From Variovorax paradoxus (GTDB lineage: Bacteria; Pseudomonadota; Gammaproteobacteria; Burkholderiales; Burkholderiaceae_C): a DNA stretch of 64,000 bases. Below are positions 42,564 to 52,556 of the stretch, piece by piece. The translations under genes were made by a program, and so were the position numbers. The notes below the pieces were generated by a model, which was not told the origin of the DNA, made no database searches, and was given only the letters and a program-made list of their open reading frames with translations. The stretch's first letter is position 1, and every line of letters starts with the position of its first letter. The DNA lies in contig NZ_CP123990.1 of the NCBI RefSeq assembly GCF_029919115.1, forward strand, positions 1,178,001-1,242,000, in the 5' to 3' direction.

Positions 42564-43852
42564 GCGGGCACCCCTTCCTTCTTGAAGAGGTCGCGGAACA
42601 CGGGGTAGATGTCGCTTGCGTCCGATACCTTGCGCATCGCGAAGTTGGGCTGCAGGCCCTCCAGTTGCGCGTATTCCTGCCACAGGTTCTGCTCGGTTTC
42701 GGCCACCTGCACATAGGCGTAGTAGCGCACCACCGGAAGGATGTTTTCGACCAGCAGCTCGCGGCAGCGACCGCTATCCTGGTGCCAGTTGTCGCCGTCG
42801 CTTGCCTGCGCGCCGTACACATTCCATTCGCCGCTCGGGTAACGGGCCTTGATGATCTCGTCCATCAGCACCAGCGCGCTCGACACCACGGTGCCGCCGG
42901 TTTCGGTGGCGTGGAAGAATTCTTCCTCGTTCACTTCCTGCGCCTGCGTGTGGTGGCGCAAGAAGACGAGATCGATGCGTTCATAGTGCCGCGTGAGAAA
43001 CAGATAGAGCAGCATGAAGAAGCGCTTGGCCATGTCCTTGCGGGCTTCGTCCATGGAGCCCGAAACGTCCATCAGGCAGAACATCACCGCCTTGGCGCTG
43101 GGCACCGGCGTCTTCACGCGATTGCGGTAGCGCAGGTCGATGGGGTCGATGTAGGGCACATGCCGCGCGGTTCTGCGCAACTCTTCAATGTGCTCTTCAG
43201 TCTCGCGGATTTCTTTCTGGATGAAGGGCTGTTCCGCCTGCGGATGCTGCTTCAGGTGCAGCAGGTGCGCCTCCAGGCGGCGCAGCTCCTTGCGCGGCTC
43301 GCCGCCGAGCGCAATGCGCCGCGCGAGGGCGCCGCGCATCGAGCGCACCACGTGCAGGTTGTTGGGCGTGCCATCGTTCGTGAAGCCGGCGCGGTGGCTC
43401 TTCCATTCGGGCACTTCGGCAATTTGCGTGCGAATGAGGTGCGGCAGCGCCAGGTCGTCGAAGAACACGCGCATGAACTCTTCGCGCGTGAGGCGGAACA
43501 CAAAGTCGTCTTCGCCTTCGCCGCCGTCTCCGGCCTCGCCGCTGCCCGAGCCGCCGCCGGCCTGCCCCTCGGGCCGCGCAATGCGGTCGCCCTTCAGGTA
43601 TTCCTGGTTGCCCGGATGCACGTACTCGCGGTCGCCGCCGCGCGCATGGCCGAACACCGGTTCGGACACATCGTGGCGCGGCAGGGTGACATCTTCGCCT
43701 TGCTCCAGTTCGCGGATGTTGCGCCCGCTGACCGCGCGCCGCACGGCTTCCTGGATCTGGCCTTTGTAGCGCCGGAGGAAGCGCTCCCGGTTGCCGATGG
43801 ATTTGTTCTTGCCCGAGAGCCGGCGGTCGATGATCTGCTGCAGGATGGCCAC
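42560..43852 (-). CDS. YeaH/YhbH family protein (DUF444)
   Basis: A 430-aa protein of the DUF444 family with a C-terminal VWA-like domain, shown by the MIDAS-like motif MFCLMDVSGSMDEARKDMAKRF. The N-terminal region is basic. The start codon is GTG at 43852 (first residues AILQQIIDRR after it). An AGGAG lies about 13 bases upstream, longer than ideal. It sits between prkA and spoVR, and homologues are encoded together across proteobacteria. A terminator-like hairpin separates it from prkA. Confidence 0.94.
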   Translation of the reverse strand: MAILQQIIDRRLSGKNKSIGNRERFLRRYKGQIQEAVRRAVSGRNIRELEQGEDVTLPRHDVSEPVFGHARGGDREYVHPGNQEYLKGDRIARPEGQAGGGSGSGEAGDGGEGEDDFVFRLTREEFMRVFFDDLALPHLIRTQIAEVPEWKSHRAGFTNDGTPNNLHVVRSMRGALARRIALGGEPRKELRRLEAHLLHLKQHPQAEQPFIQKEIRETEEHIEELRRTARHVPYIDPIDLRYRNRVKTPVPSAKAVMFCLMDVSGSMDEARKDMAKRFFMLLYLFLTRHYERIDLVFLRHHTQAQEVNEEEFFHATETGGTVVSSALVLMDEIIKARYPSGEWNVYGAQASDGDNWHQDSGRCRELLVENILPVVRYYAYVQVAETEQNLWQEYAQLEGLQPNFAMRKVSDASDIYPVFRDLFKKEGVPA

Positions 43853-43872
43853 GATGATGTCAAAGCTCCTTG

Positions 43873-43901
43873 CAAAAAGGGGGCGAGGCCCCGGCCTCGC
43901 C
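43873..43901 (-). terminator. Terminator-like hairpin between prkA and yhbH
   Basis: On the minus strand, GGCGAGGC and GCCTCGCC arms form an 8-9 bp stem followed by CCCCCTTTTT. It lies between the prkA stop (43916) and the yhbH start (43852). It could attenuate transcription so that PrkA is made in excess of YhbH and SpoVR. Confidence 0.6.
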
Positions 43902-43915
43902 GCTGTGAACTACCG

Positions 43916-45838
43916 CTATGAACTCTTGCGTACCCGCAGGTACCATTCGCAGAGCAGGCGAACCTGCTTGGCCGTATAGCCCTTTTCGACCATGCGGGTC
44001 ACGAAGTCTTCGTGCTTCTTCTGTTCGTCGGCACTGCTCTTCGTGTTGAAGCTGATCACCGGCAGGAGTTCCTCGGTGTTGGAGAACATCTTCTTCTCGA
44101 TGACGGCGCGCAGCTTTTCGTAACTCGTCCATGCGGGGTTGCGCCCGGCGTTGCCGGCCCGCGCACGCAGCACGAAGTTGACGATCTCGTTGCGGAAGTC
44201 CTTCGGATTGCCGATGCCCGCGGGCCGCTCGATCTTCTCGAGTTCGGCGTTGAGCGCGGCCCGGTCGAACACCTCGCCGGTGTCCACGTCGCGGAACTCC
44301 TGGTCCTGGATCCAGTAGTCGGCATAGGTGACGTAGCGGTCGAAGATGTTCTGGCCGTATTCGCTGTAGCTCTCCAGGTAGGCCGTCTGGATTTCCTTGC
44401 CGATGAACTCGGCATAGCGCGGCGCCAGCAGCTCCTTGATGTAGCTGATGTACTTCTGTTCTGTTTCCGGCGGAAACTGCTCACGTTCGATCTGCTGCTC
44501 GAGCACATACATCAGGTGCACCGGGTTGGCGGCCACCTCGGAACTGTCGAAGTTGAACACCTTGGAGATGATCTTGAACGCAAAGCGGGTCGATACGCCG
44601 CTCATGCCTTCATCAACCCCGGCGTAGTCGCGGTATTCCTGGATCGACTTGGCCTTGGGATCGGTGTCCTTGAGGTTCTCGCCGTCGTACACCTGCATCT
44701 TGCTGTAGATGCTGGAGTTCTCGGGTTCCTTCAGCCGCGTGAGCACCGAGAGCTGGGCCATCATGCGCAGCGTGCCAGGGGCGCAGGGCGCCTTGGCCAA
44801 GGATGAGTTGCGCACCAGCTTCTCGTAAATCTTGATTTCTTCCGAGGCGCGCAGGCAGTACGGAATCTTGACGATGTAGATCCGGTCGAGAAAAGCCTCG
44901 TTGTTCTTGTTGTTGCGGAAGGCCTTCCACTCGCTCTCGTTGCTGTGCGCCAGCACGATGCCGTCGAACGGGATGGCGCCGAAGCCTTCGGTGCCCTTGA
45001 AGTTGCCTTCCTGCGTGGCCGTGAGCAGCGGGTGCAGCACCTTGATGGGCGCCTTGAACATTTCGACGAATTCGAGCAGGCCCTGGTTGGCCAGGCACAG
45101 GCCGCCGGAGTAGGCGTAGGCGTCGGGGTCGTCCTGGGCATAGGTCTCGAGCTTGCGGATGTCGATCTTGCCGACCAGCGAGGAGATGTCCTGATTGTTC
45201 TCGTCGCCCGGCTCGGTCTTGGCAACGGCAATCTGGCGCAGCACGGAAGGGTAGCGCTTGACCACCTTGAACTGGCGGATGTCGCCGCCGTACTCTTCGA
45301 GGCGCTTGACGGCCCACGGCGAGAGGATGCGGTTCAGGTAGCGGCGCGGAATGCCGTATTCCTTTTCAAGGATCTCGCCGTCTTCGACCGCGTCGAAAAG
45401 ACCGAGCGGCGTTTCGTTGACCGGCGAACCCTGGATGGCATAGAAGGGCACATGCTCCATGAGCTGCTTCAGGCGCTCGGCAATGGAGCTCTTGCCGCCG
45501 CCGACGGGCCCCAGCAGGTAGAGGATCTGCTTCTTTTCCTCGAGGCCCTGGGCGGCATGCCTGAAGTACGACACCACCTGCTCGATGGCGTCCTCCATGC
45601 CGTAGAACTCCTTGAACGCGGGGTAGATCTTGATGACCTTGTTCGCGAAGATTCGCGAAAGCCGGGGATCGTTGCGCGTGTCGACCAGCTCGGGTTCGCC
45701 GATTGCCTTGAGCATCCGCTCGGACGCAGTGGCATACGCTGTGGGATCGCGTTTGCAAATATCCAGGTAGTCCTGCAGCGAGAGGACTTCCTCGCGGGTG
45801 CGCTCGTAGCGGGCGGCAAAGTTGCTGATCACATCCAT
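43916..45838 (-). CDS. prkA: PrkA family serine protein kinase (YeaG-like)
   Basis: A 640-aa protein with an AAA+-like N-terminal ATPase domain and a C-terminal kinase-related region. The P-loop is LLGPVGGGKSSIAERLKQL. Other landmarks are YAIQGSPVNETPLGLFD, NQGLLEFVEMFKAPIKVLHPLL and AHSNESEWKAFRNNKNNEAFLDR. E. coli YeaG, its homologue, acts in nitrogen-starvation and stationary-phase adaptation. ATG 45838 is preferred over the GTG two codons upstream because GGAGG lies 7 bases before it. A 6-bp hairpin lies in the leader (45861-45877). First gene of prkA-yhbH-spoVR. Confidence 0.97.
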   Translation of the reverse strand: MDVISNFAARYERTREEVLSLQDYLDICKRDPTAYATASERMLKAIGEPELVDTRNDPRLSRIFANKVIKIYPAFKEFYGMEDAIEQVVSYFRHAAQGLEEKKQILYLLGPVGGGKSSIAERLKQLMEHVPFYAIQGSPVNETPLGLFDAVEDGEILEKEYGIPRRYLNRILSPWAVKRLEEYGGDIRQFKVVKRYPSVLRQIAVAKTEPGDENNQDISSLVGKIDIRKLETYAQDDPDAYAYSGGLCLANQGLLEFVEMFKAPIKVLHPLLTATQEGNFKGTEGFGAIPFDGIVLAHSNESEWKAFRNNKNNEAFLDRIYIVKIPYCLRASEEIKIYEKLVRNSSLAKAPCAPGTLRMMAQLSVLTRLKEPENSSIYSKMQVYDGENLKDTDPKAKSIQEYRDYAGVDEGMSGVSTRFAFKIISKVFNFDSSEVAANPVHLMYVLEQQIEREQFPPETEQKYISYIKELLAPRYAEFIGKEIQTAYLESYSEYGQNIFDRYVTYADYWIQDQEFRDVDTGEVFDRAALNAELEKIERPAGIGNPKDFRNEIVNFVLRARAGNAGRNPAWTSYEKLRAVIEKKMFSNTEELLPVISFNTKSSADEQKKHEDFVTRMVEKGYTAKQVRLLCEWYLRVRKSS

Positions 45839-46466
45839 GGTCACGCCTCCATCAAGTCTGCGGGTTTTATTAACCCGAAGCCTGCAGCCGCAATGCGTCG
45901 CAACTTTTTTAAAGGTGCCCGCCCCATGGCTGCAAGCCGTGGAAAACTCCCTTAATCACATCTGCACAAACAGCATAAAGCAAAGAGTGCACCCGGAATA
46001 TTGTTTGTTAAATCAGAACCACAGTGCCGAGTAAAGTTCCCAAGAAAAACCCGCACCATTTCTCAATTCCAGCTAAATTCCAAGGTTCGGCAAACGGACT
46101 TGGTGCTATCCCGATGCCCAGTGAAAATACCTATGGCAATCGGTCTATGCACTCATTGCTTCTTTTCCGGGGAAAGCACCTCCTATTGAGCCCCCCACGG
46201 CCCAAAAACGGTTACACCACAATAACGCGCCATGTGCTGTTTGGGTTTATTGCTCAAACGAAAAATATATAAAAGCAATCTGCGCGCCATCTTTTGATGG
46301 GCAAGGCGCGCATGTCCGCGTGGGAACGCGCGCCAATCGCCGGTCGGCGTGGTTCTGGCGGGAGCCTTCATGGTGCGCGGCACCGAACAAGGTCGGCAGG
46401 CACCGTTCGCGTGCATGAACGAAGACAGGGGCCGCATGGGCCCCTGTTCTTGCTACTTCAGCTTCT
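45839..46466. other. Gene-free AT-rich stretch between prkA and dnaJ
   Basis: The only non-coding stretch over 300 bases. 45839-45950 is the prkA leader, with the hairpin CGGGTT-TTATT-AACCCG at 45861-45877. From about 45950 to 46280 the composition turns clearly AT-rich. The small open frames here (such as 46024-46272) have no ribosome site or convincing sequence. At 46264-46273 is AATATATAAA, promoter-like, followed by a structured element at 46282-46311 with nested stems (GCGCGCC/GGCGCGC and CCATC-TTTT-GATGG). A small RNA is possible but unproven. Confidence 0.45.
46425..46447 (-). terminator. Hairpin downstream of dnaJ
   Basis: A perfect 9-bp inverted repeat, ACAGGGGCC-GCATG-GGCCCCTGT, beginning 20 bases after the dnaJ stop. 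No long T-run follows on the minus strand (TCTTCGTT), so it may terminate weakly or protect the mRNA 3' end. Confidence 0.55.
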
Positions 46467-47603
46467 TCAGCTGAAGAATTCCTTGGCCTTGTCGAGCCAG
46501 CCCTTGTCGGTGGGGCTGTGCTTGTCGCCACCCTTCTTGAGCGACTCGTCAAGCTCCTTCAGCAGCTTGCGCTGGTGCTCGGTGAGCTTGACCGGCGTTT
46601 CGACGCGCACGTGGCAATACAGGTCGCCCGGGTAGCTCGAGCGCACGCCCTTGATGCCCTTGCCGCGCAGGCGGAACTGCTTGCCGCTTTGCGTGCCGTC
46701 GGGAATGTCGATGGCGGCCGGGCCCTTGAGCGTGGGCACGCTGATTTCGCCACCCAGCGCCGCCGTCGTCATGCTGACGGGCACCACGCAGTGCAGGTCG
46801 TCTCCGTCGCGTTCGAACAGCTCGTGCTTCTTGAGGCGAATCTCGATATAGAGGTCGCCAGGGGGCCCGCCATTGGTGCCGGGCTCGCCGTTGCCCGTGC
46901 TGCGAATGCGCATGCCGTCGTCGATGCCAGCCGGGATCTTGACCTCGAGCGTCTTGTTGTTCTTGATCTTGCCCTGGCCGTGGCACACCGTGCAGGGCTC
47001 GGGAATGATCTTGCCGCTGCCGTGGCAGGTGGGGCAGGTCTGCTGCACGCTGAAGAAGCCCTGGCGCATTTGCACGGCGCCGGCGCCGTGGCAGGTGGTG
47101 CAGGTGATGGGCTTCGTGCCGGGCTTGGCGCCCGAGCCGTGGCAGGTGCCGCAGTCATCCCAGCTCGGAATGCGGATCTGCGCTTCCTTGCCTTCTGCGG
47201 CTTCTTCGAGCGTGACCTCCATTGCGTAGCTGAGGTCGCTGCCGCGGAACACCTGGCGTCCGCCGCTGGTGCGGCCGCGGCCGCCGCCGAACACGTCGCC
47301 GAAGATGTCGCCGAACGCTTCGGCAAATCCGCCGAAGCCCTCTGCACCGGGGCCGCCGCGCATGTTGGGGTCGACGCCGGCGTGGCCGTACTGGTCGTAG
47401 GCCGCGCGCTTCTGGCTGTCCGACAGCATTTCGTAGGCTTCCTTCACCTCCTTGAACTTGGCCTCGGCGTCCTTGCTGGTGTCGCCGTGGTTGCGGTCAG
47501 GGTGGTGCTTCATCGCAAGCTTGCGATAAGCCTTCTTGATTTCTTCCTCGCTCGCGTTCTTGGGAACGCCGAGGGTCTCGTAGTAGTCGCGTTTTGTGGC
47601 CAT
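46467..47603 (-). CDS. dnaJ: Chaperone DnaJ
   Basis: A 378-aa type I J-protein, co-chaperone of DnaK. The J-domain includes HPD in [12 protein letters not shown] Gly/Phe-rich linker follows (about 75-125). Four zinc-finger CxxCxGxG repeats are visible ([32 protein letters not shown]), then the substrate-binding C-terminal domains. Length is normal. It lies 97 bases after dnaK, the two separated by a long hairpin at 47650-47683. Confidence 0.98.
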   Translation of the reverse strand: MATKRDYYETLGVPKNASEEEIKKAYRKLAMKHHPDRNHGDTSKDAEAKFKEVKEAYEMLSDSQKRAAYDQYGHAGVDPNMRGGPGAEGFGGFAEAFGDIFGDVFGGGRGRTSGGRQVFRGSDLSYAMEVTLEEAAEGKEAQIRIPSWDDCGTCHGSGAKPGTKPITCTTCHGAGAVQMRQGFFSVQQTCPTCHGSGKIIPEPCTVCHGQGKIKNNKTLEVKIPAGIDDGMRIRSTGNGEPGTNGGPPGDLYIEIRLKKHELFERDGDDLHCVVPVSMTTAALGGEISVPTLKGPAAIDIPDGTQSGKQFRLRGKGIKGVRSSYPGDLYCHVRVETPVKLTEHQRKLLKELDESLKKGGDKHSPTDKGWLDKAKEFFS

Positions 47604-47649
47604 GGCTGGTTCGGTCGGGGCGGGCGTGAAGCCGTAACTTGAAGCGAGA

Positions 47650-47683
47650 AAGGCTGGAACACCCGCTCAGGTATTCCAGCCTT
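47650..47683 (-). terminator. Long hairpin between dnaK and dnaJ
   Basis: A perfect 10-bp inverted repeat, AAGGCTGGAA and TTCCAGCCTT, with a 14-base loop, between the dnaK stop (47701) and the dnaJ start (47603). On the minus strand it is followed by TCTCG rather than a T-run. It probably acts as an attenuator or mRNA stabiliser that keeps DnaJ below DnaK level. Confidence 0.5.
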
Positions 47684-47700
47684 GTTCGAAGGGCTGAGGA

Positions 47701-49638
<1,938 letters not shown>

Positions 49639-49755
49639 GTTCTTTACTCCTGAAAGCCTGAAAAATATGTTGTTATGAACTTGTGGATAACCCAGCGCGA
49701 TTCAAGGTATGAAGCGGGGATTTCCTGTGGGAATCGTGTGTATCGGTAGAGCGGA

Positions 49756-50331
49756 TTACTTGGGCGCGCTGACGGTGACCAGCGCCGGGCGCAGCACGCG
49801 CTCGTTGATGGTGTAGCCCTTCTGCAGCACGCTCACCACGGTGTTCGGCTCCTGCTCGGGGGCGGGCACCACCGAAATGGCCTGGTGCTGGTGCGGATCG
49901 AACTTGGTGCCGGGGGCCGGAGCTACCTCGATGACCTTGTTGCGCTCGAGCGCGCTCTTCAGCTGGCGCAGCGTGGCTTCGGCACCTTCGCGGATCTGTT
50001 CGGGCGTGGCGTCCTTGATGGCGAGGCCGGCTTCGAGGCTGTCCGTCACGGGGAGCAGGCTCTCCGCAAAGGCCTCGACCGCAAACTTGCGCGCCTTGGT
50101 GATCTCGTCGTCGGCGCGGCGGCGCGCGTTCTGCACGTCGGCCTGCGCGCGCAGGTACTGATCGGCCAGTTCGGCATTCTTGGCCTGCAGTGCGGCGAGC
50201 TCGCCCTGTGCTGCAGCCAGGGCGTCTTGCGCCTCGGCTTCGTTGGCAGCCTGTGCGGCCTCCAGTTCTTCGGGGCTTGGCTCGCCTTGCAGCATTTGAG
50301 AATTCTGTGCGGATTGTTGCGGGTCAGACAT
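49756..50331 (-). CDS. grpE: Nucleotide exchange factor GrpE
   Basis: A 191-aa GrpE. An acidic, glutamine-rich N-terminus is followed by a long coiled-coil helix (about 40-95; [20 protein letters not shown]), the [25 protein letters not shown] region and the C-terminal beta domain ending [12 protein letters not shown]. It drives ADP release from DnaK. It is the first gene of the grpE-dnaK-dnaJ unit and has a near-consensus sigma-32 promoter about 45 bases upstream. Confidence 0.97.
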   Translation of the reverse strand: MSDPQQSAQNSQMLQGEPSPEELEAAQAANEAEAQDALAAAQGELAALQAKNAELADQYLRAQADVQNARRRADDEITKARKFAVEAFAESLLPVTDSLEAGLAIKDATPEQIREGAEATLRQLKSALERNKVIEVAPAPGTKFDPHQHQAISVVPAPEQEPNTVVSVLQKGYTINERVLRPALVTVSAPK

Positions 50332-50376
50332 TTTTCAAAGAACCGGCGTGTGCCGGGAAACAAACGATAGCCAGCC

Positions 50377-50404
50377 ACTTGGGGCTGGTCGGAGGCATTT
50401 CAAG
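50377..50404 (-). promoter_or_regulatory. Sigma-32 (heat-shock) promoter of grpE
   Basis: Read on the minus strand: -35 CTTGAA, a 14-base spacer, then -10 CCCCAAGT. The consensus is CTTGAA-N13/14-CCCCATNT, so only one specified position differs. The -10 box ends 45 bases before the grpE start. It lies directly after two terminator-like hairpins, isolating the heat-shock operon from the upstream FKBP gene. Confidence 0.8.
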
Positions 50405-50405
50405 C

Positions 50406-50430
50406 GAAAAAATGCGGCCAAAAGGGCCGC
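50406..50430 (-). terminator. Second terminator after the FKBP gene
   Basis: On the minus strand, GCGGCC-CTTTT-GGCCGC followed by ATTTTTT, a good rho-independent structure, just before the grpE promoter. It backs up the first terminator at 50438-50462. Confidence 0.7.
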
Positions 50431-50437
50431 TGAGGCA

Positions 50438-50462
50438 TGAAAAAGGCCCGCAATCGGGCCTT
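50438..50462 (-). terminator. Rho-independent terminator of the FKBP gene
   Basis: AAGGCCCG-ATTG-CGGGCCTT on the minus strand, an 8-bp perfect stem with a 4-base loop, followed by a T-run, 23 bases after the stop of the FKBP-type isomerase gene. Confidence 0.85.
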
Positions 50463-50485
50463 CGTGCCAAGTGTGGCGGGAACGA

Positions 50486-50836
50486 TCAATGGGCGTCGAG
50501 CAGCTCGACGTCGAACTTCAGCGTTGCGTTCGGGGGAATCACGCCGCCGGCGCCGCGTGCGCCATAGCCCAGCGATGCGGGAATGATCAGCGTGCGCTTG
50601 CCGCCGATCTTCATGCCGGCAACGCCTTCGTCCCAGCCCTTGATGACCTGGCCGGCGCCCAGCGAGAACGCGAAGGGGTCGTTGCGGTCGCGGCTCGAAT
50701 CGAACTTGGCGCCTTGCACGCCGTCGTTGTAGAGCCAGCCGGTGTAGTGCACGTGCACGTGTTGGCCGGCCTTGGCTTCGGCGCCGTCGCCCACGGTGGT
50801 GTCTTCGTATTGCAGGCCGGAGGGAGTGGTAGGCAT
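50486..50836 (-). CDS. FKBP-type peptidyl-prolyl isomerase
   Basis: A 116-aa single-domain FKBP, close in length to human FKBP12. Family motifs are GLQYEDTTVGDGAEAKAGQHVHVHYTGWL split over the first strands, FDSSRDRNDPFAFSLGAGQVIKGWDEGVAGMKIGGKR and LIIPASLGYGARGAGGVIPPNATLKFDVELL. The hydrophobic active-site residues are present. No signal peptide, so it is cytoplasmic and speeds prolyl isomerisation during folding. It stands alone between a terminator pair and the HxlR-like gene. Confidence 0.96.
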   Translation of the reverse strand: MPTTPSGLQYEDTTVGDGAEAKAGQHVHVHYTGWLYNDGVQGAKFDSSRDRNDPFAFSLGAGQVIKGWDEGVAGMKIGGKRTLIIPASLGYGARGAGGVIPPNATLKFDVELLDAH

Positions 50837-50930
50837 GTGAACGCTCCTTGCGTCGATTTTGGATGGTGAATGGATGAACCAGCGAAGGCTGGAAGTTTAC
50901 CGATGCCTCCGGCCGGCCCTGCCGACCTGC

Positions 50931-51380
50931 TCAATTGGCAGGGTCGGCGGGCGGGGTAGATGAGGAAGGGGATGACGGTGCCGGGCTCGAAGGTTCCGCG
51001 GAGCCGGAAGAAGCGGGTGCTGCGGGCACAGCAGGGGCCGGCGATGAAGCAGGCGCGGTGGGCGCTGGTGCTGCGGCCTTCTTGACTTGGCCCAGCTGCC
51101 ACTTGCCCGCAAAGGCCTGCAGGTCGGACAGCCGCTTGAGCAGGTCTTGCCCGCTGACGGTCAGGCTGTAGCCGTCGCCGCCGTGGCTGACGAGGCCCGC
51201 CTCGCGCAATTCCTTGATGCGCGTATTGAGCGTGTTGGGAGTGATGCCACCGACACTGTCCTGCAGCAGCCGGAACGTTTGCGCATGCCCGTCGCGCAGC
51301 GCCCAGAGCACGCGCAGTGCATAGCGCGCCTCGAGCAGTGCGAGCAGCTGGCTGATGGCTGCGTTTTCCTTGGTACTCAT
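50931..51380 (-). CDS. HxlR-type transcriptional regulator with low-complexity tail
   Basis: A 149-aa protein. Residues 1-98 are a winged helix of the HxlR type (LLALLEARYALRVLWALRDG, FRLLQDSVGGITPNTLNTRI, LREAGLVSHGGDGYSLTVSG). Residues 99-149 are almost entirely Pro, Ala and Ser, a disordered tail not typical of the family. I chose ATG 51380 (MSTKENAAIS) because a GAGGAG ribosome site lies 9 bases upstream; ATGs at 51386 and 51389 are too close to it. No neighbouring gene identifies its target. Confidence 0.87.
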   Translation of the reverse strand: MSTKENAAISQLLALLEARYALRVLWALRDGHAQTFRLLQDSVGGITPNTLNTRIKELREAGLVSHGGDGYSLTVSGQDLLKRLSDLQAFAGKWQLGQVKKAAAPAPTAPASSPAPAVPAAPASSGSAEPSSPAPSSPSSSTPPADPAN

Positions 51381-51556
51381 CGACATCATCTCCTCGGGGG
51401 CTGGGCGGGCCATCGATCCTGGCGGCAGGGCCGGTGCTCGCGTTCTTGTTGGCTTGCTATGGCCGCTCGTTGCTCGGCGACTATAGCGCAAGGATCACGA
51501 TGCTACTAGTTTTATAGCTACGGGTGCATACAGCATGCGGGCTCTGAGACAAAGCC

Positions 51557-52408
51557 TCACAAATTGACAAAGTCGGCCATGGCTTCGCCCAAGCGAACGG
51601 CACGGGCCGGCGACCAATCGGGGTTGAACACCAGCGCGGGCGCCGGGAACAGCATGACCACGGTGGAGCCGAGCAAAAAGCGGCCCATCTCGTCGCCCTT
51701 CGTGAGCACGATGTCCTGGTCGGCGTAGCTCCATTCGCGCAGTTCGCCGCCGCGCGGCGGATTGACCACGCCGTGCCACACGGTGGCCATGCTGCCGACG
51801 ATGGTGGCACCCACCAGCACCAGCACGAAGGGGCCGCGTCCGGTTTCGAAAACGCACACCACGCGCTCGTTGCGCGCAAACAGGCCGGGCACGCCGCGCG
51901 CGGTGGCGGGGTTGACCGAGAACAGGTCGCCGGGCACGTAGATCATGCGCAGCAGCCGGCCATCGCACGGCATGTGAATGCGGTGGTAGTCCCTGGGGCT
52001 CAGGTAAAGCGTGGCAAAGCTGCCGTGCGCGAAGCGGGCCGCCAGCGTCGAGTCGCCGCCCACCAGCGCGGTGGTCGTGTAGTTGTGGCCCTTGGCCTGG
52101 AAGATCTGGTCGCCCTCGATGGCGCCGAACTGGCTGATTGCACCGTCGACCGGGCACACCAGGTCGGCGTCGGCCAGGGGCCGCACGCCGGGCTTGAGCG
52201 CGCGGGTGAAAAACTGATTGAAGCTTTTGTAGTGGTTGATGTCCGACTCGAGCGCTTCGCCCATGTCGACGCCGTACTTGGCAACGAAGCGCCGGATGAT
52301 CCACGTGGTGACGGCGCCGCGTTCCTTGCCTGCGACCCAGCCGGCAAAATTTGTCAGTGCCTGCTTGGGAAACAGGTATTGGTGCAGTACGGCTGAGCGG
52401 TCGGACAC
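51557..52408 (-). CDS. psd: Phosphatidylserine decarboxylase
   Basis: A 283-aa inner-membrane enzyme that makes phosphatidylethanolamine from phosphatidylserine. It is synthesised as a proenzyme that cleaves itself at LGST (residues 246-249), where S248 becomes the pyruvoyl cofactor. Other landmarks are FNQFFTRALKPGVRPL, CPVDGAISQFG, LSPRDYHRIHMPCDG and GSMATVWHGVV. Length fits the E. coli-like type I family. The 148 bases upstream contain a GC-rich hairpin at 52525-52547 that belongs to the next gene's 3' side. Confidence 0.96.
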   Translation of the reverse strand: MSDRSAVLHQYLFPKQALTNFAGWVAGKERGAVTTWIIRRFVAKYGVDMGEALESDINHYKSFNQFFTRALKPGVRPLADADLVCPVDGAISQFGAIEGDQIFQAKGHNYTTTALVGGDSTLAARFAHGSFATLYLSPRDYHRIHMPCDGRLLRMIYVPGDLFSVNPATARGVPGLFARNERVVCVFETGRGPFVLVLVGATIVGSMATVWHGVVNPPRGGELREWSYADQDIVLTKGDEMGRFLLGSTVVMLFPAPALVFNPDWSPARAVRLGEAMADFVNL

Positions 52409-52524
52409 GTGTGAATGGCCGGGCAGGCCTGGAATGCAAATCGGAGGGGCATTCTATAAAGGCCCCCGGCGTCCGGACGTAGGAAGCTTCCCTTGTATGG
52501 AGCCCAGCCACCTCGTGCGGATCG

Positions 52525-52547
52525 GGGGGCGGTTGCACGCCGCCCCC
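52525..52547 (-). terminator. GC-rich hairpin after the uronate operon
   Basis: GGGGGCGG-TTGCACG-CCGCCCCC, an 8-bp G+C-only stem 10 bases after the stop of the last Bug gene. No T-run follows on the minus strand, so factor-independent termination is uncertain. It may mark the end of the long minus-strand operon. Confidence 0.4.
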
Positions 52548-52556
52548 GGCGCAATA

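Noticed and set aside
45841..46010. Sigma-54 promoter in front of prkA, expected from the E. coli homologue
   Set aside because: No GG-N10-GC pair with the proper TGGCAC/TTGCA context was found on the minus strand.
46024..46272. Small 82-codon frame in the AT-rich intergenic segment
   Set aside because: Starts with GTG, has no ribosome site and no coherent hydrophobic or repeat pattern. Kept only as part of the non-coding description.
49690..49720. CTTGAA hexamer upstream of dnaK as a second heat-shock promoter
   Set aside because: The sequence at the expected -10 distance (TCCACAAG) matches the CCCCATNT consensus poorly.
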